Source: Clostridia bacterium (lineage in GTDB: Bacteria; Bacillota; Clostridia; Christensenellales; Borkfalkiaceae). From it: a stretch of DNA of 42,085 bases. The notes under the pieces were generated by a model that was given only the letters and a program-made list of their open reading frames with translations, was not told the origin of the DNA and searched no databases. Where the stretch lies: contig CAAFYG010000105.1 of NCBI GenBank assembly GCA_900767195.1, positions 1 through 42,085 of the forward strand, written 5' to 3'. Positions 16,165 to 25,507 of the stretch are shown piece after piece (within the stretch, counting starts at the first letter, position 1; every line of letters begins with the position of its first letter). A program made the position numbers and the translations under genes.

Positions 16165-18279
16165 TTATTTATTCAGAATCGCGCCCACGTACTTTTCGCC
16201 GCTCGCGCTGCCGCCGCAAAGATCTTTCTGCTGCATGATTTTTTGATACGCGGCAAAATCTTTTAAATACGCCGCGCGCGCCGCGATTTTTTGTGCGCTC
16301 CCGATGCCGTTCTTCGCTTCCGTTTCCGCAAGATCGGGGTTTTCGCGAGAGTATTTGCCGAATACCGTAGACGATAAATGCATACTCGCCGCGCCGAAAT
16401 CGAAGAAAGCGTCTTCAAAATTATAAAACACGTTGTTTTCAAGTACGCACGAATCGGAAAACGTTTCGTCGAATATCACGGGTTGCGGCTGCTTCTGCCA
16501 GAAAATATTGTTTGCAAACAGCCACTCTTTTGCCCGGACGCCCGTATTGCCCATGTCTTCGCTTAAAAGAAGCCGCATTTCCGAGCCGCGCTTTCTTTCC
16601 TTGCCGTCTAAAAGCACCGTATTATTGCAGATCTGCAAATTTTTCGTAGGCCCTGCAAAGTTGAATACGCGCAAATCGTTGTAGGCGAACACGTTATTAT
16701 GCACGTAGATATTTTCAAGCAGAATGTACCGCTTTTCCTTGACGGGGATGCCCTTATTGAGATTGTCGTCGCCCGTGACAAGGTTGCCGTTCATATCGTA
16801 CCAGCTGTCCTCCGCCTTTTTCTCGCCGTCTTTATCGTAAACGAGATCGGTGGTGGAACGGTTGGTGATCAGCAAGCCGCCGCCCGCGTTGTGATGCGAA
16901 TAATTATAGCGGAATACGATATTTCTGTTTCCGATATCAATATCGAAGCCCTGCCCGTCGTGGCAGCCGTTCGCCATGAAGCAATGCGCCGCTTCGTTGT
17001 ACTGCATCAAAACGTTCGTGCAGGAATGAAGCCAGATCGGCACGCTGTACCCCGCCTGAAAATTCGAAGAACTGCTTCTGCCGAGATACTGCGCGTGATA
17101 GGAAATATTGTTTTCCACAAACGAATCGCGCGCGTTTAAAAGCACAATGCCGTCGCCACCCGTATAATCGAGCGTATTGCCGCGCACCACAATGCCTTTC
17201 AGCGGATAATAGCCCTTTTCTTCGCCCGTTTCTTCATCGTAGTAGTAGCTTCCCGTGCCGTTATCCCACCCGGGACGGCGCACCCAGCTACCCGATAAAA
17301 ACATGCCGCAGCGCGCCACACGCTCGATTTCGTTGTTTTCGATCCACACGTTTTCCAGCCACGTAGGCCCGTTTACGCGGCTCGTCCCCGCGCCCATCAT
17401 CACGCCGCCCGTGCCGTAGTTGAACGCGCCGTCCGATACGATGGATTGCACGTCGTCGATCGAAGAAGCGTCGTTATCAAAATCCGTTTCGGGGTCGGGC
17501 ATATAGTCGAATACGCCCTGACTTTTCTTTTCGAGCGCGGCGGCGTAAGCGGCGCGGATTTTTTCGCTCTGATTACCCGTATAATTCACGTTGATATCGT
17601 GAATATACAGCCCGGAAGCCACCACGTTTTTCATTGCGCCGCCATTCTTCGTTTCCGTGCCTTGTTCCGAATAAATGCGCACGCCCGCCTTAATTTTTTC
17701 GCCCGTCAGTTCAAGATCGAAAACGCGCGTATTGCTTTCGCGGATTCTCACGATTTCGGAAACGGCGGTCGCTTCGCTTGTGAGAATCGCGCGCCGATTT
17801 TCTTCGGTTTTTGCGTACACGCCCACCACAAGCGGCGTTTCTTCCTTTGCGGAATGTCCCGCGAGCAATAATTCGCCCTTTTTATAGGCGTGATTTTCTT
17901 CGTACTCGCAAACGAACGTATCGCCCGCTTTAAAAAGCAGTTTCGTGGGCGTTTCGCCCGCGTTCGCGATAATTTCATTGGCTTTCGCCACCGATTTCAA
18001 AGGCGCGTTCCCGCTTGTACCCGCCGCTTCGTCGTTTCCGTCCGCCGCGAAATAATACGTTACGTACTTCGCTTCGTTTTCTTCGGAAATCGCGGGATAA
18101 TCGGGCGCGGAAGAAGCTGCCATATATTCCACGTCTTCCGCCTTGATCTCTTCCGACGGCGTAACGTTGCCGCCGTTTTCATCGTCTTTTTTGCCGCATG
18201 CCGAAAGCGGCAGAGCAAAGAACGCCGAAAGCGCGAGCGCCGCCGAAACGATCCGTTTTTTCGCTTTGCTTTTTCTCAT
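16165..18279 (-). CDS. Secreted right-handed beta-helix lipoprotein
   Basis: 704 residues. Signal peptide with lipobox LSAC (lipid Cys 28), then a Ser/Glu-rich spacer, then the opening YYFAADGNDEAAGTSGNAPLKSV, typical of parallel beta-helix proteins (pectate lyase and GH-type). Many coil repeats follow: WIENNEIERV, VVRGNTLDYTGGDGI, VENNISYH, FRYNYSHHNAGGG, VHNNVFAYN, ICNNTVLL. Such folds host polysaccharide lyases, GH28/GH120/GH141-like hydrolases and epimerases. I cannot assign the active site; the cluster EGHDGQ-like segment CHDGQGFDIDIG near 440 is the best candidate. SD AAGGAG precedes ATG 18279. It is probably the only extracellular depolymerase of this locus, or otherwise a binding protein. 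Confidence 0.82.
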   Translation of the reverse strand: MRKSKAKKRIVSAALALSAFFALPLSACGKKDDENGGNVTPSEEIKAEDVEYMAASSAPDYPAISEENEAKYVTYYFAADGNDEAAGTSGNAPLKSVAKANEIIANAGETPTKLLFKAGDTFVCEYEENHAYKKGELLLAGHSAKEETPLVVGVYAKTEENRRAILTSEATAVSEIVRIRESNTRVFDLELTGEKIKAGVRIYSEQGTETKNGGAMKNVVASGLYIHDINVNYTGNQSEKIRAAYAAALEKKSQGVFDYMPDPETDFDNDASSIDDVQSIVSDGAFNYGTGGVMMGAGTSRVNGPTWLENVWIENNEIERVARCGMFLSGSWVRRPGWDNGTGSYYYDEETGEEKGYYPLKGIVVRGNTLDYTGGDGIVLLNARDSFVENNISYHAQYLGRSSSSNFQAGYSVPIWLHSCTNVLMQYNEAAHCFMANGCHDGQGFDIDIGNRNIVFRYNYSHHNAGGGLLITNRSTTDLVYDKDGEKKAEDSWYDMNGNLVTGDDNLNKGIPVKEKRYILLENIYVHNNVFAYNDLRVFNFAGPTKNLQICNNTVLLDGKERKRGSEMRLLLSEDMGNTGVRAKEWLFANNIFWQKQPQPVIFDETFSDSCVLENNVFYNFEDAFFDFGAASMHLSSTVFGKYSRENPDLAETEAKNGIGSAQKIAARAAYLKDFAAYQKIMQQKDLCGGSASGEKYVGAILNK

Positions 18280-18297
18280 ATTTTTCTCCTTACTACT

Positions 18298-18810
18298 TTA
18301 TATTTTTGACGATTGATTTTCAGCCGCCTGCTTTTCGAGATACCGCTCGTAGGAAAACTTGCGCAGATCGATCATCAGAATGAACGGCAGCGTAACGAAC
18401 AACGCGCAGACAAGTCCTTCAAACGGGAAAGACACTTTGAAGACAAACAAAATCTTCTTCGTAAATCCGATGCAGCCGAGATAGAAGATAATACAGCAGA
18501 TCACCACGCAAAGCATTAAAATCTGCTTCAACGCCGCCGAGTCTTCCGCCGCGAGATGTCCTCCGCCCCAGCCGATCAGCGCGTGACACAGCGCGCACAA
18601 CGCCATCAGCGTAAGCACCGAACGCCCCCAATTTTTCACCTTGATGATCGCGAGCGCGTTAAATCCGCCCGTGAGCTTATTCAGATAAAAGAACGAAACG
18701 AACGGCAGACAAGCCGCTTTCCATTCCGCGATACCTCTTCGCTTGCAGCATAAGCCGATCCCCACGGAAATCAGCGCCACATACACGAAAAATACAATCC
18801 ACGCCGCCAT
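18298..18810 (-). CDS. Small four-TM membrane protein, unknown function
   Basis: 170 residues with about four hydrophobic segments (3-20, 62-84, 92-115, 126-146) and a short charged C-terminal tail. Cys-rich within the membrane segments (for example LCCKRR, LMALCALCH, LCVVICCIIFYLGC). No family is recognised. It lies 15 bases after the solute-binding-protein gene and 18 bases before the beta-helix gene, so it is in the sugar operon. A role in the uptake complex or in export of the lipoproteins is only a guess from position. Confidence 0.75.
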   Translation of the reverse strand: MAAWIVFFVYVALISVGIGLCCKRRGIAEWKAACLPFVSFFYLNKLTGGFNALAIIKVKNWGRSVLTLMALCALCHALIGWGGGHLAAEDSAALKQILMLCVVICCIIFYLGCIGFTKKILFVFKVSFPFEGLVCALFVTLPFILMIDLRKFSYERYLEKQAAENQSSKI

Positions 18811-18825
18811 ACTTTCTTCCCCCGA

Positions 18826-20607
18826 TTATTCTTCCGCTTCCGCGCGCTTCTGAATACGCGCTTCTCTCATCGTTTTATAGTTTTCCGCGCGCCGTTTCAG
18901 ATAGCCGAGCTGCTCGCTGTCGCGCAGCTCGTTGTTTTTATCTAATACTTTTTCGTAGTATTTATTTACGTATGAATTCCATTCCGTAAGCAATTTTTCG
19001 CGCGTCGTCAACCCCGTCTGTTCGTTGCCTCCCTTCCACGCGTGGAAAATTACGTTGTCTTTCAGCTGATTGCGGATATTATTGAAATAATTCGCGTCAC
19101 CGCCGCCGCCCGGAAGCATATAATCGATCATATTGTTTTCGATATAGAAATCTTCCGTTTTCGCGTACTCGATCCACGAAAGTTCCTGTTCGGTGTAGCC
19201 GTCGTAAACGAGATTGGAAATATTCTGATTTTCCACGAACGTTAAAATACCCGAATACGGCGGGTTGGTTACCGAATAGGCGTTGCCCTTGCTATCCGTA
19301 CCCACGTATTTATATTTGTTTTCGCCTACCTTTTCCCAATGCGTACCTTCAATGCCGTAGCGGCAGAGATTGTAGTTATCCGCGCTCTTATACACCCAGT
19401 TTAAAAATTTCAGCACCTTATCGGCGTTGCGCGTGGTTTCGGGAAGCACCGCGGCGAACGTAGCTTCGGTATTTCTCATAAACCCTTTGCGCGGCTCGCC
19501 GTTTTTATCTGTCGGGCAAGCGTTTTTGTCTTTGTATGCGCGAAGCGGCGGCAAAAGAGTAAATTCCGCTTCCGGCGATCTCGCTTTCGTTTTCTTCGCA
19601 ACCGTGATTAAATGCTGCACGGTGGGATCGAGTACGAATACGCCCGTATTGCCGCTGATAAAGTCGCTTTCGCCCTGCGATACTTTAATGATCTGCGATT
19701 CTTTCGAAATTACGCCTATCTGCGCCCATTTCATTTCCAGAGCAAGCACTTCCTGATACGCCGCCGTGCCTTCGCCCGGCACAACCACTTCCGTGCCGTC
19801 TTCAAGCGTGTACAACGTTTCGGTGAAATAACCCGATACGCCGAACGCGCCGAGCGTAAGTACCTTTTCAAGATCCCACGGCGCGCCGGACACCGCATAC
19901 GATCTGCCCGTCTTTCCGTTAATCGCAAGGCACATTTCTTCGAACGTTTCGAGATTATCCACGATTTTCCAATTTTCGCCCGTGGCGGCGCAAGTTTCGC
20001 CTTTCTTCGTTACGTCCTCGGTGTAGCCGAGCGCGTCCATATAATCTTTCCGCGCGAGAATACCGAATTTATACGGATTGATCACCGAAGGAATCCCCAC
20101 GAGCTTGCCTTCGAGCGAAGTGAGCGCGTCCAGCGGCGTGCCGTCGATCTTTTCGTAATTGTATACGTCCGTCTGTCTCACGAGATTGGGCGCAACCGCC
20201 TTGATACGGCGGCTGATATCCACGTAGCCGAAGCCGCCGTTGCTCTGCGCGCCGTCGTCGATGCCCGCGCCGCCGCGAGTATGCGAAATCGCCACGTCCA
20301 CCTGCCCGCCGCCGGAAATTTCCATAGACAATTTCTGCGTCATCTGGTCATCGAGAAACGCCACTTCGAAATCGAGAGAATTGCCCGTTTCATCGTAGTA
20401 TTTCTGCTCGATATAATCAATGATCTCGTCTTCGGCAGAGCCTTTCACCCACTTGAATTCGCTTGATCCGCCCGCGTAGATCACGATTTTATCGCCTTTG
20501 GGTCGATTGCCGTTCGTGCCGCCGTCGTCGTTCCCCGAGCAAGCCGCCGAAAGAGCAAGCGTTGCCGCGAACGCAAGCGATAATGTAGCTTTGATAGATT
20601 TTTTCAT
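18826..20607 (-). CDS. CUT1-type extracellular solute-binding lipoprotein
   Basis: 593 residues, long for family 1 solute-binding proteins but typical of the LplA/YtcQ-like group. Signal peptide and lipid Cys 23 (SAACSGN). Motifs include VIYAGGSSEFKWVKG, VDVAISHTRGG, LVGIPSVINPYKFGILARKDYMDALGY and the C-terminal LNWVYKSADNYNLCRYGIEGTHW, usual for this group. It captures an oligosaccharide outside the membrane and hands it to the two permeases immediately upstream in the operon. SD GGAGG precedes ATG 20607. No ATP-binding subunit is encoded nearby; such systems normally borrow a shared MsmX-type ATPase. Confidence 0.92.
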   Translation of the reverse strand: MKKSIKATLSLAFAATLALSAACSGNDDGGTNGNRPKGDKIVIYAGGSSEFKWVKGSAEDEIIDYIEQKYYDETGNSLDFEVAFLDDQMTQKLSMEISGGGQVDVAISHTRGGAGIDDGAQSNGGFGYVDISRRIKAVAPNLVRQTDVYNYEKIDGTPLDALTSLEGKLVGIPSVINPYKFGILARKDYMDALGYTEDVTKKGETCAATGENWKIVDNLETFEEMCLAINGKTGRSYAVSGAPWDLEKVLTLGAFGVSGYFTETLYTLEDGTEVVVPGEGTAAYQEVLALEMKWAQIGVISKESQIIKVSQGESDFISGNTGVFVLDPTVQHLITVAKKTKARSPEAEFTLLPPLRAYKDKNACPTDKNGEPRKGFMRNTEATFAAVLPETTRNADKVLKFLNWVYKSADNYNLCRYGIEGTHWEKVGENKYKYVGTDSKGNAYSVTNPPYSGILTFVENQNISNLVYDGYTEQELSWIEYAKTEDFYIENNMIDYMLPGGGGDANYFNNIRNQLKDNVIFHAWKGGNEQTGLTTREKLLTEWNSYVNKYYEKVLDKNNELRDSEQLGYLKRRAENYKTMREARIQKRAEAEE

Positions 20608-20656
20608 TTTTATATTCCTCCGTTATAAATCATAAATTTTTGTTTTTCGTAAACCG

Positions 20657-21517
20657 TCAGCCTTTCACCGAGCCTGCCGTAAGTCCGCGCTGAAAGTACT
20701 TCTGCAATAGCGGCGAAAGACACACAAGCGGCATCGCCGCCACTACCACCGCCACGTTTTCAAGCTGCTGCAAGGGCGCGTTCGGATCGTCGCCGAACAG
20801 AGCGGAAGAATTGGAAAGCACCTTTTGCAAGAGATATTGCAACGTCCACAAACTCTCGTGATTGGGGCGCGCGTACAAAAGCGAATCCATCCAGCCGTTC
20901 CATCTGCCTACAAACGTCATCAGTCCGATGGTGAAAAGCATCGGATAGGAAAGCGGCATAAATACTTTCGTCATGATCTGCCAGTCGTTCGCGCCGTCGA
21001 GCGCGGCGGCTTCTTCAAGAGATACGGGTAAGCCGTAGAAATAATTGCGAAGAAGCAGAATGTTGTAGCTGTTTGCGATCATCGGCAAAATCAGCACCCA
21101 CACCGTATCGTACCAGCCGAGCGCGCGGAAGAGCAGATAAGTAGGAATCATACCGCCGTTGAAAACGCCCGTCGCCCAGATGAGCCAGTTGAAAACTTTT
21201 CTGCCCACGAGATATTTTTTCGAAAGCGCGTAAGCGCACATGCCTGCCGTAAGCACCACGAGAAACGCGGTAAAAAACGATATGCCCAGCGTGAACACGA
21301 TGGCGCGCACGAATTTGTCGTTTGCCGAAAACAGAAACTTAAAGCCGCTGAAATTGAAGCCGTGAATGAAAAACGAAATGCCGTTCGCCTGCAAATACGC
21401 TTCGCTCGTGAACGCGCCCGAGATAATCAGCCAGAACGGAATAATGAATATCGCCGCCAGCGTAACCATAATCAAGCCGTTGATCGAATGAAAAATGATC
21501 TCTTCCTTGTTTTTCAT
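20657..21517 (-). CDS. CUT1 ABC transporter permease (LplC/MalG type)
   Basis: 286 residues with six predicted membrane spans. The cytoplasmic EAA loop reads EEAAALDGANDWQIMTKVFMPL (near 165-188), which docks on the ATPase. The ending RGLTAGSVKG is typical of LplC/YtcP-like permeases. It begins directly after the stop of the partner permease (no gap), so the pair is translated together. Imports the sugar bound by the lipoprotein encoded just downstream. Confidence 0.93.
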   Translation of the reverse strand: MKNKEEIIFHSINGLIMVTLAAIFIIPFWLIISGAFTSEAYLQANGISFFIHGFNFSGFKFLFSANDKFVRAIVFTLGISFFTAFLVVLTAGMCAYALSKKYLVGRKVFNWLIWATGVFNGGMIPTYLLFRALGWYDTVWVLILPMIANSYNILLLRNYFYGLPVSLEEAAALDGANDWQIMTKVFMPLSYPMLFTIGLMTFVGRWNGWMDSLLYARPNHESLWTLQYLLQKVLSNSSALFGDDPNAPLQQLENVAVVVAAMPLVCLSPLLQKYFQRGLTAGSVKG

Positions 21518-22504
21518 TTAAAGCACCCCCTCGTGATCCGTCTTTTTCGCGATCCAGTTTGCCGTGAGCATCAAAATCAAGCCGAAAATGCCCTGCACCT
21601 GCCCGATTGCCGTGGCTCTGCCCTGTCCGTCGCCCGATTTCACCGCGTTGAACGTAAGTTCGCCGACAACGCGTGTAGTAGACGACAACGTTGTTGAGCC
21701 GTGCGCGAGCGCGAGAATCTGCGAATAATTATCGCTCATGAGATGCCCGATATCGAGAATGAGTTGCAATATAATCACATTCATAATGCCGGGGATCGTT
21801 ACGGAAAGAGCTTTTCTCAGCCGACCGCCGCCGTCCACCGTGCAGGCGTCGTATAATTCGTCGTCAATCGCGCCGAGTCCCGAGATGTACACGAGCGTTG
21901 CCCACCCCATGCCCTTCCAAAGGCTCGAAGCGGCGAGAATCCACCACCATGCGTCCGCTTTCGAATACCAATCGACCGGCTTGCCGCCGTTTTTCACGAT
22001 GATCTGATTGATAATGCCTTCGTAGGAAAGCAGATTGTACAGCATGCCGCCCACAGCCACAATGGAAATGAAGTAAGGCACGTAGGAAATCACCTGTATC
22101 GCCTGTTTCGCCTTATTGCATTTGATTTCGTTGACGAGCAGCGTAAAAATGAGAATCATCGGAAAGTTTGTGCCGATACGGATCAGGGATATGTAAATCG
22201 TATTCCGGAATGCTACGTAATTGCCCGTAACGATGGTAGAAGTGAACACGTTGATGAAGTTGTCGAAGCCGATCCACTCGCTACCCGTAACGCCTTCTAC
22301 GAGATTGTAATCCTGAAAGGCGATCACCACGCCGAAAGAGCTGCCGAGATTCAACAATAAAATCATAAACAGCGACGGCAATACGAACGGATAAAGCATC
22401 GCGTGCTTTTTAATTCCGCGCCACGAGTAGCTTTCGCGCACCGCTTTTACGCCTTCGCCCAGCACTTTGAAAAAGCCGTATTTTTTCTTTTTTGCTTCTT
22501 TCAT
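21518..22504 (-). CDS. CUT1 ABC transporter permease (LplB/MalF type)
   Basis: 328 residues with six membrane spans. Characteristic LplB-type N-terminal segment (HAMLYPFVLPSLFMILLLNL) and the motif VVIAFQDYN. EAA-like loop IDDELYDACTVDGGGRLRKAL near 220-240. Its ATG overlaps the preceding stop as ATGA (22501-22504), so it is coupled to the upstream membrane-protein gene. Forms the channel with the next permease. Confidence 0.93.
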   Translation of the reverse strand: MKEAKKKKYGFFKVLGEGVKAVRESYSWRGIKKHAMLYPFVLPSLFMILLLNLGSSFGVVIAFQDYNLVEGVTGSEWIGFDNFINVFTSTIVTGNYVAFRNTIYISLIRIGTNFPMILIFTLLVNEIKCNKAKQAIQVISYVPYFISIVAVGGMLYNLLSYEGIINQIIVKNGGKPVDWYSKADAWWWILAASSLWKGMGWATLVYISGLGAIDDELYDACTVDGGGRLRKALSVTIPGIMNVIILQLILDIGHLMSDNYSQILALAHGSTTLSSTTRVVGELTFNAVKSGDGQGRATAIGQVQGIFGLILMLTANWIAKKTDHEGVL

Positions 22505-23496
22505 CTGTCGTTTTTCCCCTTGCTTCCGGTGTGTTCGATGAAACTTTCCGCGGCGTTTTCGCTCGGCGGCAGTTCGTTTTCCGCGGCCTTTGCTTTCTCT
22601 TCGCGTTCGAGCCGCGCTATTCTTTTAAGTCCCGCGCGATAGAGCGCGATAACAATCGCCGCAATCAGCACGATCGCCGCCGCAACGCCGAGAATGATAA
22701 ACACGCGCGCCACGGGCGAGAAGCCGCGATCGAACACCACGTAGCCGATCGCCGCAGACACGGACCGATCTTCCGTAACGCCGTTTAAAGTAACTTGCGC
22801 GTCGATTTTCTTCGGCTGCAATATAAATCCGTTCTCGCCGTCCAAAACCACCGCGTCGCCCGCGTAGTGCGAAATCGCGCCGGGCAGTTTCACGCGCACG
22901 GACGTAACCGCGTCGGACAAAAACAGACAAAATGTGAGTATCCGCACGCGATCTTTCGAATTTTCGCCGAACGCGCAGAACGTATCGAGATCGACGTCGT
23001 CGCCCGCAGCCGTTTTCGGCGTACAATAATACTTCTTGCCCGCTTTCGACGAGAGCGACACCGAGCTGCTCACCGAATCGAAATACACGCGCCGCGTGAT
23101 TTTATAATCCTGCCCCGCCCAGTATTCGAGATTCCATTTGGTTTGCGAGCCATCGGCGGCGTAGCGGTTGAATGCTTCCAGCTCGAATTGCCCCACGCCT
23201 TTCACCTTGTCGATTCGGCGCGTTTTGGCAATCACCTTGTAGCCGCCTTCGATTTTTTCGATTTTCTTCGCTTCCACCAGAAGTGCCTTATCTATGTAGC
23301 GGTACTGCCGTATGTATTCGTTCACGATTTCGCCGAATTCTTCTTCGTTTTTATCCGACTGTACGTTCACAGCGATTTCGCTTTTTCCGGAATAATACAA
23401 TTCCGCCTCACCCGTAGCCGTAAAGCCGCAGCCGAACACGATCGCCGAGGCGGAAATGAAAAACGCCAGCGACGCCGCCAAAAGTTTTCTCATCAT
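22501..23496 (-). CDS. Membrane-anchored extracytoplasmic protein, first gene of the sugar operon
   Basis: 331 residues. Signal sequence at the N-terminus (hydrophobic 5-22; VFGC could be a weak lipobox at Cys 23), an extracytoplasmic beta-rich domain of about 240 residues, one strong transmembrane helix (about 263-285, VFIILGVAAAIVLIAAIVIA) and a charged cytoplasmic tail. No family is recognised. It is the promoter-proximal gene and overlaps the first permease by four bases, so it is made in step with the transporter; a sensor or accessory role is possible. SD GAGGAG precedes ATG 23496. Confidence 0.78.
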   Translation of the reverse strand: MMRKLLAASLAFFISASAIVFGCGFTATGEAELYYSGKSEIAVNVQSDKNEEEFGEIVNEYIRQYRYIDKALLVEAKKIEKIEGGYKVIAKTRRIDKVKGVGQFELEAFNRYAADGSQTKWNLEYWAGQDYKITRRVYFDSVSSSVSLSSKAGKKYYCTPKTAAGDDVDLDTFCAFGENSKDRVRILTFCLFLSDAVTSVRVKLPGAISHYAGDAVVLDGENGFILQPKKIDAQVTLNGVTEDRSVSAAIGYVVFDRGFSPVARVFIILGVAAAIVLIAAIVIALYRAGLKRIARLEREEKAKAAENELPPSENAAESFIEHTGSKGKNDR

Positions 23497-23528
23497 CTTT
23501 TGCTCCTCAATATTTTTTGTTCGATACT

Positions 23529-23537
23529 ATTTTAGCA
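23529..23537 (-). promoter_or_regulatory. Extended -10 promoter of the sugar transport operon
   Basis: On the minus strand TGC followed by TAAAAT (23529-23534). No matching -35 at 17 bases. Together with the GH3 promoter this suggests activator-dependent expression. Confidence 0.5.
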
Positions 23538-23872
23538 CACTTTCGGCAAAATTTCTTCTATAAAACAGTACAAATTATTCTCACTTTTTGTTATTTATGG
23601 AAAAATCTCAAAATTTCTTTTTTCGGCAAACTGCCACGATTTGCTACGCGTTTTTGATTTTTTGCCCGTTTTTCGGTCTTTTTATAACCTGTCCGCCTTT
23701 CATTTCGTCGTTGTTTTTAAGAAAGTTTCGCGCAAAAAACGAAAAAATGCGGCAAAAAGCCTCATTAAAATCAAAATATGATAGTAAAAAGGCAAAAAAT
23801 AAGAAAATTTTTCTTCGTTTTACGAAAGTGCCGCAAGTTTTCGTCTTTTTATTCTCGAATTTTAGCCGAAGT
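23538..23872. other. AT-rich intergenic region, no gene seen
   Basis: About 330 bases between the sugar operon promoter and the terminator of the amino-acid transporter operon. Open frames here encode low-complexity Phe/Lys strings, have no SD, and are not credible. Runs of A and T are frequent; upstream regulator sites for the sugar promoter may be here but none is clear. Confidence 0.6.
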
Positions 23873-23901
23873 AAAAAATGCCCCGCCGGGGTGCGGCGGG
23901 G
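23873..23901 (-). terminator. Rho-independent terminator of the lysine transporter operon
   Basis: On the minus strand CCCCGCC (23895-23901 complement) pairs with GGCGGGG (23881-23887 complement) across a 7-base loop and is followed by CATTTTTT. It lies about 100 bases after the ATPase gene stop. Confidence 0.85.
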
Positions 23902-24004
23902 TGTAACGTAAATTATTTTTCGTTTTTTCGGCCAACGCACGGCTTTTGACTGCCACGCCCGGCAAAAATCTGCCTTTCCCGGAAAACGGCAGCGAGGCAA
24001 ACGA

Positions 24005-24751
24005 TTAAAGCACGCGGGCAAGAAAATCCTTAGTGCGCTGCATTTTCGGCGCGCCGAAAATTTCCGCAGGGCTGCCTTCTTCCACAATCACGCCGCCGTC
24101 CATAAAAATCACGCGATTCGAAACGTCTCGCGCAAAAGCCATTTCATGCGTGACTACGATCATCGTAAGCCCCGTATCCGCAAGCGAGCGCATAACGTCA
24201 AGCACTTCGCCCACCATTTCGGGATCGAGCGCGGAAGTCGGCTCATCGAATAAAATCGCTTCGGGATTCATCGAAAGGGTGCGTGCGATCGCCACGCGCT
24301 GTTTTTGTCCGCCCGAAAGCTGCGCGGGTTTTGCATTGATATACGCGCCCATGCCCACCTTTTCAAGGTATTCGGTAGCGGTTGCCGTGGCTTCCGCCTT
24401 ACTGCGCTTTAATACCACCGTCTGCGGTTTCACGCAATTTTGCAGCGCCGTCATATTATTGAAGAGATTGAACGACTGAAACACCATACCCACTTTCGCG
24501 CGGTAGTCCGTAATCTTCACGTCTTTTCCGCGAATGTTTTTGCCGTGAAAGAGAATTTCGCCGCCCGTGAGATCTTCTAAAAGATTGATACAGCGCAGCA
24601 TCGTGCTTTTGCCCGAGCCAGAAGGACCGATCACCGAGATCACGTCGCCGCGGTTTACGTTGAAGGAAATATCTTTCAGCACCGCGTGATCGCCGAAAGA
24701 TTTCTGCAAATTTTTAATTTCGAATACCGGAGTATTTTCCGCCGTTTCCAT
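24005..24751 (-). CDS. Polar amino-acid ABC transporter ATPase (probably lysine)
   Basis: 248 residues, normal length. Walker A GPSGSGKST (42-50), Q-loop VFQSFNLFNN (90-99), signature LSGGQ (145-149), Walker B AILFDEPTSALD (165-176) and the switch His in VVTHEMAFA. This is the GlnQ/HisP-type PAAT subfamily. It is the last gene of a three-gene operon (binding protein, permease, ATPase), six bases after the permease stop, and is followed by a strong terminator. The upstream lysine riboswitch indicates lysine as substrate. Confidence 0.93.
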   Translation of the reverse strand: METAENTPVFEIKNLQKSFGDHAVLKDISFNVNRGDVISVIGPSGSGKSTMLRCINLLEDLTGGEILFHGKNIRGKDVKITDYRAKVGMVFQSFNLFNNMTALQNCVKPQTVVLKRSKAEATATATEYLEKVGMGAYINAKPAQLSGGQKQRVAIARTLSMNPEAILFDEPTSALDPEMVGEVLDVMRSLADTGLTMIVVTHEMAFARDVSNRVIFMDGGVIVEEGSPAEIFGAPKMQRTKDFLARVL

Positions 24752-24757
24752 ATACCC

Positions 24758-25507
24758 TTACGCCTCCCTGATGTGAATTTCGGCTTCCGGATCTGTCTGC
24801 GATCCGAACACGGTGTAATTTTTCTTGCCGTCCATTTTGCGTTCCACAAGCCGCAGCAATCTTGTAACCGTGAACGTAAGAATAAAGTAAATCGCGGCGC
24901 AGATCAGGTAGGCGGGAATGAATTGAAAATACGTGCCGCCCGCGCTTTTCGACATAAACATCAATTCCGTAATCGAAATCACGGAAAGCACCGAGCTATC
25001 CTTGATATTCACCACACACTCGTTGCCGATCGAGGGCATGATATTGCGCATCGCCTGCGGCAGCACTACGTGAAACATCGTCTGCCCGTGCGTCATGCCG
25101 ATGGCGTGCGCGCCCTCGAATTGCCCTTTATCCACGGAAATGATTCCGCCTCGCACGATTTCCGCCATATATGCGCCCGTATTGATCGAAATGATGATGA
25201 TCGCCGATATCAACGGCTTTTCAAGTTTGGAAAGAAAACCGTAATAAAAAAGCAACGCCTGTACAAGCATGGGCGTGCCGCGGAAAATTTCCACGTATGC
25301 CGTAATCATTCCGTCGCCGACTTTTTTTAGCGCCGCAAGCCCTTTATTTTTCGGCGCGGGTATCGTGCGGTATACGCCGATCAGCAGCCCGATCAAAAGC
25401 CCGATCAGCGTGCCGGCCACAGCCATCGCCATTGTATAGCCCGTTCCTCTCAAAAAAAGCGAGCCGTATTCTTTCAATAATCTTATTATCCAATCAAACG
25501 TAGTCAT
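24758..25507 (-). CDS. Polar amino-acid ABC transporter permease (probably lysine)
   Basis: 249 residues with about five membrane spans of the HisM/GlnP type. Motifs: TLIGLLIGLLIG, the family EAA region FEGAHAIGMTHGQTMFHVVLPQAMRNIMPS (split here: GAHAIGMTHGQTM then VLPQAMRN) and FRGTPMLVQ. Transports the amino acid delivered by the lipoprotein encoded upstream. The 98-base gap after the binding-protein gene may allow more binding protein than permease to be made. Confidence 0.92.
   Translation of the reverse strand: MTTFDWIIRLLKEYGSLFLRGTGYTMAMAVAGTLIGLLIGLLIGVYRTIPAPKNKGLAALKKVGDGMITAYVEIFRGTPMLVQALLFYYGFLSKLEKPLISAIIIISINTGAYMAEIVRGGIISVDKGQFEGAHAIGMTHGQTMFHVVLPQAMRNIMPSIGNECVVNIKDSSVLSVISITELMFMSKSAGGTYFQFIPAYLICAAIYFILTFTVTRLLRLVERKMDGKKNYTVFGSQTDPEAEIHIREA

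Noticed and set aside
20657..23496. A missing ATP-binding gene as evidence of deletion in the sugar transporter
   Set aside because: LplB/LplC-type CUT1 systems commonly lack their own ATPase and use a shared MsmX-type subunit encoded elsewhere.
23588..23911. Plus-strand open frame of 107 codons in the AT-rich gap
   Set aside because: Phe/Lys-rich, no SD, no similarity seen, and its end overlaps the strong minus-strand terminator.
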